From assembly GCA_029721435.1 (NCBI GenBank), contig CM056578.1:18610411-18674410 (forward strand): a stretch of 64,000 nt of DNA, in the 5' to 3' direction. Source of the stretch: Gymnothorax reevesii (Eukaryota; Chordata; Actinopteri; Anguilliformes; Muraenidae). Numbering within the stretch: the first letter of the stretch is position 1; the number at the start of each line of letters is the position of its first letter. Both the position numbers and the translations under genes were made by a program. Below are positions 23,302-34,404 of this stretch, one piece after another. Below the pieces are notes generated by a model that saw only the letters and a program-made list of their open reading frames with translations, did not search any database and was not told the origin of the DNA.

Positions 23302-25320
23302 GTGAGAGAGAGGACTACACTCTACAGGACAGGGAAATTAAATTTTTGCTACATGCATGATGATCTAGTCCTGTTATCGCCCAAAAAACAAGCCGCAGTG
23401 GAATCTACACCTGTTCGATTAGTCGTGCAAGACCTGGGTCCATGCAGTAAATCTGAAAAACACAAAAATCTTGATTCTCCAAAAACAATCCAGATCTCAG
23501 AAAACCAGACACAACTTCACACTAGGGAAAACAAAAATTGAATACACACACAACTTCACGTATCTTGAATTGAAGATAAGCTCAACAGGGAGCTTCATGC
23601 TGGCTGTGAATGAACTGAAAGAGAAAGCACATCAGGCTTTCTACGCCCTCAAGAAACAAATTAAAAGAAATACACCAATTAGAATATGGCTCAGAATATT
23701 CAGATTTATAGTTGAACCAATTGCACTGTATGGTAGTGAAGTGTGGGGTCCACGTACAAAGCAAGAGTTTGCTCATTGGGACAAACATCTGATCAGAAAC
23801 CCAGTGTGCAGCCCTCTGCAGAAACATCCTCATGTGCAGAGGAAACTACCCAACATGCAGGGCAAAATCAGGCCAATATCCGATACTGATCAACATCCAA
23901 ACAAGAGCCATTAAATTCTGGGAACACCCAAAAAACACCCTCTACCGATCATTATCATTATCATTACTTCCTATCATCATCATCTGCCCTCACTCCTATC
24001 ATTACGAAGGCCTAAAATGCCAAGAGCTGAGCCCAGAGAAGAGTCCTCTCACGCAGCTTGCGCTGAGGCTCAGTTCACGAACACCAACTAACACCATCCA
24101 GCCTCAGGACAGTATCAACACCACCTCAATTCGACACAACCAAATTATAACACAATACAAACAAAATTACACTTTAGGGAAAATCAGACAAAACATCAAA
24201 GCAAAATGACATGCCATTTGGCCCTAAAAAGAGACTACGCTGTGGCAGACTACCTGAGCACAGTGAAAATTGCAAGCAAATGAAAATATTGTTGACGTAC
24301 AGAGTCAGCCTGGCAATAGAGACATGTACAGTACAGGCCAAAAGTTTGGAGACACCTTCTTACTCAATGCGTTTCCTTTATTTTCATGACTATTTACACT
24401 GTAGATTCTCACTGAAGGCATCAAAACTATGAATGAACACGTGAGGAATTATGTACGTATGTATCTAACAGTTGTCCAATAGGGCTGTCGTCTGTGTATC
24501 AACCTGACTTCTGCACAACACGACTGATGGCCTCAACCCCATTGATAAGGCAAGAAATGACACTAATTAACTCTGACAAGGCACACCTGTGAGGTGAAAA
24601 CCATTTCAGGTGACGACCTCTTGAAGCTCATCAAGAGAAGCCAAGAGTGTGCAAAGCAGTAATCAGAGCAAAGGGTGGCTACTTTGAAGAAACTAGAATA
24701 TAAGACATGTTTTCAGTTACAGGCATTTCACACTTTTTTGTTAAGTACATAATTCCACACGTGTTCATTCATAGTTTTGATGTCTTCAGTGAGAATCTAT
24801 AATGTAAACAGTCATGAAAATAAAGGAAACGCATTGAATGAGAAGGTGTGTCCAAACTTTTGGCCTGTACTGTATAGTGGAGACAGAGCTGTATTTCCTC
24901 TTTAAATTGTGACAAATATCTCTGAAGTCGAGAAAATTTCTTCCAAAATTCACCAATCTGTCGCCAAAATTTCCCTAACCTACCTGACTCCCACGAAATG
25001 CAAATCCTCCTTGGAGAGGAACGGCGTTGCCAATACCTGGCAGCAGAACATGTAGCCACCGGCCACAATCGAAGACAACACCAGCCCTTCATGACCAAGA
25101 ATTAAAACTCCCAAAAATAGCAAATTTCAGTTTTTTTTTTTAAAATCAGTAATGTAATATATTATTTAAAATGTATATTTTTATTTGATGTAACTGTGAA
25201 GTGTTTGCTTAGATCCCGTGTTTTGTATGTTATAACTCAAATATGTATTGTTTCTCTGATACTTTGGCAACCCATGCTAATATGTCATGCCAATAAAGCT
25301 TTTGAAATTGAAACTGAATT
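23302..25320 (+). pseudogene. 5'-truncated LINE, C-terminal half of ORF2, frameshifted
   Basis: This is the 3' part of a non-LTR retrotransposon ORF2. The reverse-transcriptase active-site block appears at 23349 as YMHDDLVLLSP, where the usual YADD motif is damaged by an extra residue. In another frame (from 23523) come IEYTHNFTYLELKIS, the post-active-site region, and PIALYGSEVWGP, a conserved C-terminal block. In a third frame (23840 on) are CRAKSGQYPI and RAIKFWEHP. After an inserted MITE (24329-24872) the reading continues with ETELYFL and MQILLGEER, near the protein C terminus. The 3' end has AATAAAGC then TTGAAATTGAA at about 25300. It is close to the I/Nimb-type group in my judgement, but the clade is not proved. 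Confidence 0.75.
24329..24872. mobile_element. Tc1-type MITE with about 145-bp TIRs, inside the LINE
   Basis: The ends CAGTACAGGCCAAAAGTTTG and its inverse (CAAACTTTTGGCCTGTACTG) sit between TA dinucleotides (24327-24328, 24873-24874). The inverted similarity runs about 145 bp inward, including TTTATTTTCATGACT and AACTATGAATGAACACGT. The middle (GCCAAGAGTGTGCAAAGCAG, AAAGGGTGGCTACTTTGAAG) is text from the 3' end of a Tc1-like transposase gene, so this is a deletion derivative. It cuts the LINE reading frame. Confidence 0.85.
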
Positions 25321-25515
25321 GAGAGAAAGAGAGAGGTAGGGGAGGTAGTGAGACAGAAAGAGAGGGGGGGGGGGTTGAGGAGAGAGCATGATGGAGTGAT
25401 AGACAGAGGGTTAGAAGAAAGAGTGAGAGTGAGATAAACAGTGACTGAGAGCAACAGGAATATAGAGATAGAGAGAGAAAGAGAGTGAGTGAGTGAGTGA
25501 GAGAAAGAGAAAGAG
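25320..25515. repeat. GA-rich simple repeat
   Basis: Degenerate GAGAGA/GAGT units including a G run at 25366-25376 and GAGTGAGTGAGTGAGTGAGAG at 25480-25503. It directly follows the LINE tail. Its reverse strand explains the leucine/serine-rich ORFs here. Confidence 0.85.
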
Positions 25516-25684
25516 TTCCAGTTCTCTCCCTTCCATTGGTTTCTGTAACACATCTTCTCTGCGGTCCAGTTCTAAGGAGCGTATAGAGAGGCCAGCGCCT
25601 CAGTGCAGGGCAGCTCCCTCCGCACGAGCCTTCAGACACTCCCCTCTGTCACGAGGTTACAGCCCCTCCGCTTCAACTTTCAAT

Positions 25685-25825
25685 GGGAATGTTGACTGGT
25701 TGCCAAATGCTTGCAGGTTCGAGTCCCATGTGGTGTATTGGCATAGAGAGCGCAAGAACAAGTTTAGCTCAGGTTTGTGGCATACCCTGCTAGCTCAAAA
25801 ATAAATATATAAATAAAAATTGTAA
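25685..25825 (+). mobile_element. SINE-like element with tRNA B box
   Basis: It contains CAGGTTCGAGTCCC, a perfect tRNA-type B box, at about 25710, with TGGTTGCCAAATGC before it. It ends in an A-rich, TAAATA-type tail (25796-25825). The A box is not clear, and the tRNA cannot be folded. It is probably a tRNA-derived SINE rather than a tRNA gene. Confidence 0.45.
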
Positions 25826-25932
25826 AAGAAAATATGGCATCATGGATGCACCCTCAGAATCAGAGTTACAGTGGAGGTACAATTTCAGCCTCGCTGAAAA
25901 AAAGTGTACACACTTACCTGAATTGGTTTACT

Positions 25933-25935
<3 letters not shown>

Positions 25936-25978
<43 letters not shown>
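25936..25978. repeat. (TA)n microsatellite
   Basis: About 21 consecutive TA units. Confidence 0.98.
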
Positions 25979-25980
<2 letters not shown>

Positions 25981-26339
25981 TACAAGAAAAACAAATTAAT
26001 TATACTCATGCTTAAGAGTACAACTTCATGTATTTGTTTCCCTTTTTATACACATATTTTCACTACAAGGAGAAATTTTGATTGTATAAGAAGACTACCG
26101 CGATGGATTGAGGCGAAAGATGCAATATTGGACCCAAATGATACATTTGCTACCCCCTAAGGTGCAGCAGTGAAGTCAAATATCAGACAGGGGTCAGCGT
26201 GGATGTGGACAAGCCAGGAAATGGCCGACCACATGCAGGGACTCATCTATCTTCGTGAAAATCAAGATATGGTCCACTGCTTTGGCATCCAGGCCTCTTA
26301 CTCTCAAACTGTACCTCCACCATTCCTCGCCCTGCTGAA

Positions 26340-26539
26340 CAGGGATGGCCAAACCTGGTCCCGGAGACCCACGGGGTGCATCGGGTTCTTGTTTCCACTG
26401 CATTCACTTTAGACACAAGAAACCAGGAGAGGCGAGTAAAACTGTGTAATCAGTTGCTTTGATTGGTCGATCAAGTGCTGGGTGACAACAAAAAGCAGCG
26501 GACACTGTGGCTCTCTGGGACCAGGGTTGACTAGCTCTG
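26340..26539. mobile_element. hAT-like MITE (GGTCC family)
   Basis: The left end CAGGGATGGCCAAACCTGGT and the inverted right end CAGAGCTAGTCAACCCTGGT share a 20-bp frame. Inward similarity continues (TCCCGGAG vs TCCCAGAG). The interior has the typical TTTGATTGG and GCTGGGTGA text of this fish family. A similar but distinct one lies at 46140. No clear target duplication. Confidence 0.65.
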
Positions 26540-26571
26540 CTATAGAAGGTTCTGGATAAGAGGTTGATAAG

Positions 26572-26640
26572 GGACAAAAAAAAAATACAAATAAGTAAAT
26601 GAATGAATGAAAAAATAAAGAAAGAAAGAAAAAAGAACGC
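26572..26640. repeat. A-rich simple repeat
   Basis: AAAAAAAAATACAAATAAG, GAATGAATGAAAAAATAAAG and AAAGAAAGAAAAAAG runs. Confidence 0.85.
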
Positions 26641-27229
26641 CATTGCATACTCAGCACGATCCATATTTACCCCGGGCAGTGGCTCCGAGGTGAGAAAGAA
26701 GCCCACTAACCCGATAATGAAGTGCAAATAGGAAAAATACAGAAGCTGCAAACATCAACAAATACTTCATTCCCAGGAGTGCTGATTAACTAGTTACGAG
26801 TACATCTAGCAATTGGAAGAACACAGTATTACAGGGCTGGGGAATAATGGCAGCCCTTTTTTTTAGCTTGTCGTGGCTCCGGTACTAAGATCAGGAGAGA
26901 TGTTGACATAAATCCACCATGGAACTTGACGCCATACTTATACCACTTAAAGGCATTTCACAAGAAGACAATAAATCACCTGAATATAAAGCAGATAGCT
27001 TGAGAAGACTGCCTCACCCCAAATCCGACGCTACTACAAAAAAAAAAAAGAAAATAAATGGAGCTTCAGTGTTAGTTCAGACAGGCACGGAAGTCAGTCT
27101 TGGCTCTACCCCTTGTCCAATCGCATTGGACTTCAGCGTCACGTACGCAATTTACGTGTTTTTTGTAAATAAGGTGGCGCGCTCCATCTCAACTAACCAA
27201 GCTCTACCATTCCCACCAAGACCCATAAC
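26640..27229. other. Unique sequence, no gene seen
   Basis: No recognisable product. The ORF at 26919-27365 is broken by an A-run and has no family match I know. Confidence 0.35.
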
Positions 27230-27775
27230 AGATCTGTGCAAACTTGCCCTCCACCTTCCCAGCCTCCTCCTTTCCAACGGCATGGTCTTTGGCAGTACTT
27301 GTACTCATACTCTTGTCTTTATATGGTATTGGCATTGTATTGTATGGTATCGGCATTGTTTGTAAGCTGTATGGTCTTTCATTTCATTTCGAGTGCTGGC
27401 TGCTGTTGTCCTGCTGTCTAGATCCGGTCCTGATCCAGTTCTGCACCATCCTCGGCATGCCACTTCCTGGAGCTACCGATGCCACTGTTCAGATGGACTT
27501 AGATGGAACTCTTTTGCCATTTTACTTTATTTGACTTTATTTTGTTAATATATAGCTAGCCCGCGGAGGATGGGCTTCCTCCTGAGATTTCTTCCCTTCG
27601 GGGAGTTTTTCTCTCACCACTGTTTGAGGATTTTTCTCTCTTGTGGGAGTTTTTTTGCCTCATTTGCTGAAGTGGGGAATAGGCTGGGCACTGCCCATTC
27701 ATTATTTTATCTCTCACTGTAAAGCATCTTTGTGACAATCTCTGTGAAAAGCGCTATACAAATAAATTGAATAGA
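27230..27775 (+). mobile_element. LINE 3' end (L2-type 3' UTR)
   Basis: It contains GATGGGCTTCCTCC, TTTCTTCCCTTCGGGGAG, then CTGTAAAGCATCTTTGTGAC and GCGCTATACAAATAAATTGA at the 3' end (27716-27771). This order, finishing with AAATAAATTGAAT, is the standard 3' end of an L2-type LINE family in fish. No reverse-transcriptase frame remains upstream, so it is a strongly 5'-truncated copy. Confidence 0.7.
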
Positions 27776-30225
27776 ATTTTTAAACAAAGTGAGCCAGGCT
27801 CTGCCGGGGTGGGTGGGGTGATCTCCTGGAATGTCTGTGTCATGCTTGCTTAAATTGTTCCAGAGTATCTCTTGAGCAGAGTCACCGCAGAATTCAAATG
27901 TGTCATTCAAAATAAATGGTTAAATCTGACAGGAGCATCCTGTCTGAACTGAATTATGGTGAATCCTACCATAATTATGACTGAATTATAGCAATTTAAT
28001 ACCAACTGTTGTGAGAAAAAATTGTTATTTACATAGTTTTTTTTTTTTTTTTGAAGTCTTGTTGTCTGTTACGAAGGTATCATGAAATGACTTCAGGAGT
28101 CCTGGCAGTATCAAGTTGGGATATTTACTGTAGAAGCAGGTCTGGCAGCTACCATCAGGTGTAAAATTCAATTGTTCAGAACAGGGATCTATTTTGAGAA
28201 ATGATAAAACAGCCAGATTAAGCACAGATGGCAAAGGCACAAAATGGACCAGTTGAAATCAGCACTGCTATCTTCAAGATTAATTCTCATGCAGAAGCTT
28301 GCAATTTCTTTAGTCTTAGCTGAAACTTTGGTGTTGTGGAGCCCATGAGTAATTGGTCACCAGTACTCCCAACTTTCACCAACCCAAAGCTGGGACATAA
28401 ACCCCCCCCAAAGAAAATACACACACCTGTATGTAATGCACTGATACTTATAATATGCTTTTATTTGTACGATGGTCTGCATGCACTTCTTCAACTCACT
28501 CTATTGTTCTTGTGATACAATCCACATATCTACACATTAATAGAGTATTCACATTTCACATTTATGTCATTTTGATTACAGTATAGACACAGATAATGGA
28601 CAAAAAACTGCTAAATTCACCACTAAATGTTCACTATTACAGTAAATCAACTCTGAAAGCATACAGTGCACACAGTCCCGTATGAGTTGAATGAATGTTC
28701 TATATTTTCTCTCTGTTTTATGTGCAGAACATCTCAGAGAGCAGTCATTGAGGAAGGTGGATAAACTTTAATCACGAATTCATAAGCTGACTCGCGTTGA
28801 CTGTCAGAGGAAACATCTTTACTTCATTTCATAGCACTGCGTTACACCAGATCAAAGGGCTTTAAAGATTATAGGATTATTTTCTCACAGTTCTCAATGC
28901 CATACCGATGCACGGAACGTCAGCCTTTCACGTAAACAGTGCGCACCTCTTCAGAGACAATACAAACCACACGTGGTTCTGCACACGCAGCAGCTCACAT
29001 TGAATGGCACTGGCGGTCCATCACTAGCAACTGATTAAAATAATACAGCTGACACAATAAATCAAACGTTTCATGAAATGGGTAGAGTGGGCAATTTCCA
29101 ATCATTTATCCAGTCTAATTGAATACAAGAGTATCATTGTTTATGGAAAACCATAATAGACCAAGCATACCAAGCATTAGCGTACAGTGTGTTTTACTGT
29201 CAATCCATAATAGGAAAACCTGATTCTTTTCGCAAGCAGCCCAACAATGGGAGCTCAAATGACCGGAGGGAAAATTTACAGAAAGCTAGCCCTCCAGAAA
29301 CAGAGCGAGCTCCACAACATACTCAGCATGTCTAAATTCGGCTCATACCGTAACTGCCGCTTTCATATTTTGCTGTACCGGCTTTCCGGACAGCCGAATC
29401 TTCAGACCCTTTAAGACCTGGTTATAAAACCCGGGGCAGCCTGACATTCGACAAAACCTTCTCCCGCCCAGGTAAGGCATTAAAAAAAGGATGAAGATAT
29501 CAACCCGGACCCAAAGCCCTTCAGCTTGCTCTGGGACTGTTTTCCCTTTCCCAATATGCCCCTGTGCTTGCGCCAGCCTTTCACTGCCAAAAAGATTTTC
29601 CCTATCAGGTGTTAAAGTCCTGTAATGAGATTTTTATTTTTCTTGTCTGAAGCAGAGGATATGAACTTGTTTTAAGTTACCGTGTGCTTGACAGGTGAAA
29701 TACTTTCACCCTGCTGGCAAAACTAGGAATGAGTCATGTTGTCACAAGTTGTCTCAGTTAGCAACAGAAATAAAATGCCAAGTCTAAATACCAGATTAAA
29801 ATTCTGATAGATATGTTATTTTGTATTATGGCTTTGTCTGTAAAACAGAGCTACGTGTGTCGATTAAGCTTTGGCGTTTCGCCTACAAACTGTAATCTCT
29901 GAATGGTGTCTGTAGCCCAGAGAGGGAACACCTGGATGCAGGGTTTGACCAACTCTGCTGCGGTAAAACTTAACCTGAGACGCAATAATTATCAGATCCA
30001 ATTACAGAGCCATTAGCCTCGCTGTTTTCAGAATGATCTAGAATTAGCCTGAAATAAAATGTGTACCCGCGCAAATCCATTTATGTTTGTGCGAGTATGC
30101 ATGCGCGCAAGTGTGTGTAAGAATTAGCGCGGTTGTGTGCTTGTGGTCATCATGTGCGAAATCTTACATTCATCTTACTTTTTGTGTCCTTGTCATTGTG
30201 TTTACAGACTTTTACTTTTCTGTGT
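27776..30225. other. Unique non-coding sequence
   Basis: No gene seen. A T-run lies at 28037-28053 and a short AC/C-rich run near 28408. The text has no obvious duplicate elsewhere in the window. Confidence 0.35.
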
Positions 30226-30495
30226 TTGACTGCATGTGTGTGTGCATGTGCATGCGCATAGATGTGTGTGTGTGTGCCCATGAGTGAGTGTATATGTGTG
30301 CTTATGTGTATGTACATGTGCGTGCATGAGTGTGTGTGTACGTGTGTGCGTGTGTATGGGTGTGTGCGTGCCTGTGAGCATGTGAGTGGGTGTATGTGTG
30401 TATACATGCGTTTATGTGTATGTATGTGCGCGCGCGTGTGTGTGTACGGGTGTGTGCATGCTTGTGAGAGTGTGTATGGGTGTATATGTGTACTT
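30226..30495. repeat. GT-rich degenerate microsatellite
   Basis: Alternating TG runs interrupted by CATG, GCGCGCG (at about 30427) and AT units. Strongly alternating purine/pyrimidine. It explains the cysteine/valine-rich plus ORFs and histidine/threonine-rich minus ORFs here. Confidence 0.9.
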
Positions 30496-30730
30496 CCATG
30501 GTCCTTGTTTACCTACCCTTGTGGAGACAAAATGTCCCCATAAGTAATGGAATACCAGATTTCTCCATGCTTAGAGGAAATTGAGCTATTTTAGGGTTAG
30601 GGTTAGGAATATCCTGCTGAGGGTTAAGGTCCAAGAAAGGGGTAAGGAAAAGAATGCAAGTCTATGGAATGTCCCCATGAGACATGAAAACGCAACAAGT
30701 ATGTGTTTATGTGCATGTCCATGCGCACGC
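30496..30730 (+). repeat. Fish interspersed repeat with telomere-like core
   Basis: It begins with ACCTACCCTTGTGGAGAC and ATGTCCCCATAAGTAATGG, contains TTAGGGTTAGGGTTAGG at 30591-30607, then AAGTCTATGGAATGTCCCCA. I recognise this as a repeat often flanked by GT tracts in fish genomes. The telomere-like motif is internal and no more than three units, so it is not a chromosome end. Confidence 0.65.
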
Positions 30731-31109
30731 GCTTGCGTGAGTGCGTGAGTGTGGTGCACATGTGCGTCGGCAGGGCGCTACGGTGCAGCCGTATACGTGA
30801 CAGATGTAATGTGAAGACAATCAGGAATAAAGGGAAAGTACAGTGCCAGTGAACCAGCCACACAGCAGCCACGCAGTCACTGATGATTTAATATCATCCG
30901 ATCAGTAAGCACTGTATTCTACAGCTCTATACAGTGCACTTACTCACTCAGGCCATCTCATCCAGTAGGGGGAACTAGAGAGCTGGTAGGCAAGTGGCAC
31001 TTTGATCCTGGTGAGATAGAGAAATACATCTTCACATCCTCACACTCCACTCTCCCTGCTTCATAGCTACATAAACAGAAGCAGTGTGGAATGACCACTG
31101 AATGAGTAC

Positions 31110-31200
31110 CAGTCCTGTATAGTCAGCAGGCAAAGGCGTTGCGCTTGAACTTGGAAGGTTGTTGGTTTAAATCCCTTCAGCAAAATTACTACTAATTAGT
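31110..31200 (+). mobile_element. tRNA-derived SINE fragment
   Basis: GCAGGCAAAGGCGTTGCGCT and GGAAGGTTGTTGGTTTAAAT, followed by CCCTTCAGCAAAA, match a tRNA-type head with a degenerate B box (GGTTTAAATCC). The remainder is lost or diverged. Confidence 0.45.
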
Positions 31201-31444
31201 TAAATGACAGAGCAGTGAAAAATATGAGCATGTGTTTCTAAAATTGCCTTTACAGTGTATTTCACAGGGGGAAACAGAATGGATCCAATGGAACACTTGA
31301 ACCTTCTTCTGTTTCCTTCATCAGTCATGGTGAAATGAGCTGCCTAACTGCACCAGGGGAAGGTGCAGATATATATTGGGCTCTTAGTCACATATCACAA
31401 AATGTTCACATTTGATCTCTGAGTTGAAAATGAAATACAGGGTA

Positions 31445-31620
31445 TGGCATATTGGCACAGTGGGTCTTGCAGTTGACCCCTGAGAGAAGACGGTGGCCAA
31501 CAGTCCCGCCTGGGGCATTTCTGTGAGATCTGCACGTACAGCCCATGTGCGTTTGGGGTTTTTCCAGGGCACATACTGTACACAATGGACAGACGGACTG
31601 GTCGATGGAAGAAGGGATGA
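31445..31620 (+). mobile_element. tRNA-derived SINE-like repeat
   Basis: The head (GGCACAGTGGGTCTTGC), the CCCGCCTGGGGCATTTCTGT block and GTGCGTTTGGGGTTTTTCC follow the same order as the copy at 44362. The end is a GATGGA/GAATGGATAAAT tail. The B box is poor, so transcription is unlikely. Same family as 11020-11155 (reverse). Confidence 0.55.
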
Positions 31621-31941
31621 ATGGATAAATACACACTAAAAATACAGAGGTAAAACACGACTCCTACTCAATAACCTTTTTTCCTGAGACACATATCGAT
31701 CAACTAATTGTTTTTTGCATGAACCTTATTAAAATACGGGCAAATCAATTTCCCTTCTATTTAAACTCATGCCTTGATTTACCCAGACAGCAGTAAGCAA
31801 AAAGTATTGGTAGCAAGAGTAGTAATAGAAGTGGTAATAATACTAATAATCATCACCATCATCATCATAATTGATAAATATGGAGCAAACATTCACCAAT
31901 ACAACACACATTTTTTTATGTTGGTTTCTATACAGATAAAT
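31621..31941. other. Unique sequence with ATA/ATC simple repeat
   Basis: No gene. AATAATACTAATAATCATCACCATCATCATCATAA at 31835-31870 is a short mixed ATA/ATC repeat. Confidence 0.5.
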
Positions 31942-32265
31942 AAATATAAAAAGCCAACCTTTTTTTCTAGCGGACTGGAAAATCTCATTTATTGTTATTG
32001 TGCATTACTGGAATTATATTCCTTCTCCAACTCAAGGTCTACGGCACATTACGGAAATCAGCTGAAGCTGGAAAGTGGACGATGAACCAGCACATTTAAC
32101 GGATCAAATTTTTTTTTTTCTGTAAAAGACAAGGGCACAACAACCACGATTGTGCTCTGGAGGAATCAAACAAACGGGGTCAGGATGTGATCCAGAAGCA
32201 GCATTTTATACATTAGTGTCATCAATTCCCTCCTTTAATCATGATAGAAGTATGACTTTGTTAAA
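31942..32265 (+). repeat. Interspersed repeat copy 2 (uninterrupted)
   Basis: Same family as 17071-19280 but without the hAT-like insertion, so it serves as the empty-site reference. It includes AAAAAGCCAACC, TTTATTGTTATTGTGCATTA, CAACTCAAGGTCTAC, GGGGTCAGGATGTGATCCAG and CTCCTTTAATCATGATAGAAG. Confidence 0.65.
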
Positions 32266-32282
32266 GCCAATAAAAGCCGATT

Positions 32283-32350
32283 AATCATGATAGAAGAAGA
32301 AGAAGAACATGCAGGAGGAGGAAGAGGAGGAGAAAGACAAGAGGAGGAGG
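32283..32350. repeat. GAA/GGA simple repeat
   Basis: AGAAGAAGAAGAAC and GGAGGAGGAAGAGGAGGAG. The preceding 14 bp (TAATCATGATAGAAG) also occurs at the end of the repeat copy before it. Confidence 0.85.
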
Positions 32351-32739
32351 AGGTATTTGTCAACGAAATTCCCAACGCCCTCCAACTGCTATTGAACTGT
32401 AAGCACCAGCACGCCTCGTGTCACTGGTTTCTCTGCAGCCGTAACTGTAAATGACACCAAACAGAAGTGACTGGTGACGGGCTGCACGTTTTCCTGCATT
32501 ATTAGCGGCAGGTCACACCTGACGGTGTAATCCACTGCGACATGCCAAGTAACACTAGCAGCCCGCGGCTAATTCCCGGCATCACTCGTTTTTCACAGCG
32601 TGTCACCGAAGATAAGATAAAAGGAGAACAGTGGATAGAGATGATGATGATGAGAGAAAGAAAGACTTAATTAACTTAATCAGCATTCCATACTCCATTC
32701 TTCGCAGCCCTTGTTGGCCGTCCTGTGCGGTGCAGTGGC
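32351..32739. other. Unique sequence, no gene seen
   Basis: No recognisable product. A short GATGATGATG tract lies at about 32637-32653. Confidence 0.4.
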
Positions 32740-32870
32740 ATAGCAGGTTATGACGTGGCCTGTAAGGTAGGGGCAGCTCCAGCTACAGTGTAGCCACAGA
32801 GAGAACAGCCGTTGGACCTTAGAGTACGGACCTTAACCCCTCATCGCTCCAGGGGGCATTGGGTTCAGCT
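32740..32870 (+). mobile_element. SINE-like repeat fragment
   Basis: CTTAACCCCTCATCGCTCCA near 32830 and the preceding head text resemble a fish SINE body following a tRNA-type head. The promoter boxes are degraded. Confidence 0.4.
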
Positions 32871-33929
32871 TAGTACTGAGCAGTCTAATGACCAGTCAGT
32901 CATGTGAATTAATTGCCAGCTAAACAACTTTAATTCAGATGCACAGCCTTACATAACACAACATTCATGCAAACACCACACAAACAATTGCTCGCAAGTG
33001 CGGAAAACATACGGTCCGTCCAAATTCAGCAATATACTCAGATGTTGTAATGTGTATATTCTATTTTGTAGTCTTTTTCATTCTTTTGCCAAAAAGGATT
33101 CTGTATATACTGCATGTACACTATGCTAATAGGATTACTTTAATTGATAATCAACTCCACCACCTTTCACACTTCGCTAATAAATTTTGGCTTCTGAGCA
33201 CGGACTGACTGTCGCCGTCAGCACATTTAGATTGCAATCAGATTTGGACCTGCATCTAGAGCATGCACCAGCATCGACTATCTTTCCCAGTACACAATCC
33301 CCAGCCCAAAGTACAAGAGAACATCAGGTTATTACATATGCGCAGGCACAGCGCAATACAACACACAGATCATTTTCAATTCCCCACCTCTCTCTATTTT
33401 TCACTCTCTCCTTTTCCGTCTCTTTCCTTACTCATTCCCTGTGTTCTTCATGTCTTTCTCTCCGCTCCTTCTTTCACAGTCACCCCCATCCCTCAGCTTC
33501 TCTCCTTCCTCGATTCCATTCATCATTCCAACTCCCTATTCCCCCGATCCCTCCATCCCTCCGGAGAACATGCTGCTGACGTACCCCCTGAGCATGTGAG
33601 CTACTCTGATTGCTCTAAGGAAATACCCAACTGTGACAATTAACACTGCGAAACAAATAAAAACTCCAGCAACAGCAGCTGCTGAGCAAAACTGCCTGGT
33701 CGTGGTCCTCATCAGCAAAGGGTGTGATGTCAAAAAACCAACCTTTCGCGCTTCGTCTGGCCTCCTCGTCCACCAACAAATACACCAGTGAGAGGGTGGC
33801 TTGTTCTCACGGGTGAGCAGGCGTTCATTTCATAGTTTTTCCTCTTAAATTCATTATGCTCTGTTAAAACAACAGAGCTGGTAACGATAAAGAGGAGATA
33901 ACAGGTCAGAAGGTATCACAGGAAAGGGC
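32871..33929. other. Unique sequence, no gene seen
   Basis: The plus-strand ORFs at 33187-33643 are S/H/P-rich readings of CT-rich DNA, with no family resemblance and no exon structure. Confidence 0.4.
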
Positions 33930-33990
33930 TCGAACCCGTGCCTCAACAACAAATCTTTATGGCTGGAGAGTCTGCCACTCCATGAGGTTT
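33930..33990 (-). mobile_element. tRNA-like SINE head, reverse
   Basis: In reverse complement it reads GCACGGGTTCGAGCCCTTTC, with GGTTCGAGCCC a good B box, and CAGACTCTCCAGCCATAAAG upstream. It does not make a proper cloverleaf, so it is a SINE fragment or tRNA relic. Confidence 0.35.
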
Positions 33991-34404
33991 GTCATCGGTC
34001 TGGTACAATGGCATAGGTAGAGGTGCTACTTTTCTCTGTGGCATCCTTGCTTGCTGGAATGTTTTCGATCAATAAGCTCAGAGAGCACAAACATGCTCAT
34101 GACTAAACTGCTTTTGAATTTTGAGTAAAGGAATAAATGTGTAAGGAACAAATCAAGGAAAATTCAAGAAAATAAGCTTTTTTTTCCCTGGAATTGTCTT
34201 GTTCATGGACTTCTTAATGCAGGAAAACTTCCAATGCCAACATCTAATGAAGAGTTGTGAAATAAACATTTAAGGAACAAATTAATAAACCTTTCAGAAA
34301 AAAAATCAGTGAAAAACTATTTTACCTTTTTTTAATATATTTTTCTAGATCATAAAATACACAAAGTTTTGTTCCTGAAATATGAATTGGTTTGAATTAA
34401 TTTC
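33991..34404. other. Unique sequence, no gene seen
   Basis: AT-rich and without recognisable repeat structure. The following element begins near 34405. Confidence 0.4.

Noticed and set aside
25685..25735. tRNA gene suggested by a perfect B box
   Set aside because: There is no cloverleaf or acceptor stem, and an A-rich tail follows. It is best explained as a SINE.
30087..30543. Cys/Val-rich plus ORFs and His/Thr-rich minus ORFs
   Set aside because: Products of translating the GT microsatellite on each strand.
30591..30607. Telomere or interstitial telomeric array
   Set aside because: Only about three TTAGGG units, and they are internal to a dispersed repeat.
33187..33643. Two overlapping plus-strand ORFs (130 and 126 codons)
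   Set aside because: Serine/histidine/proline-rich readings of CT-rich DNA in two frames; no motif, no exon structure.
33930..33990. tRNA gene suggested by GGTTCGAGCCC in reverse
   Set aside because: Stems do not pair properly and no anticodon loop is defined.
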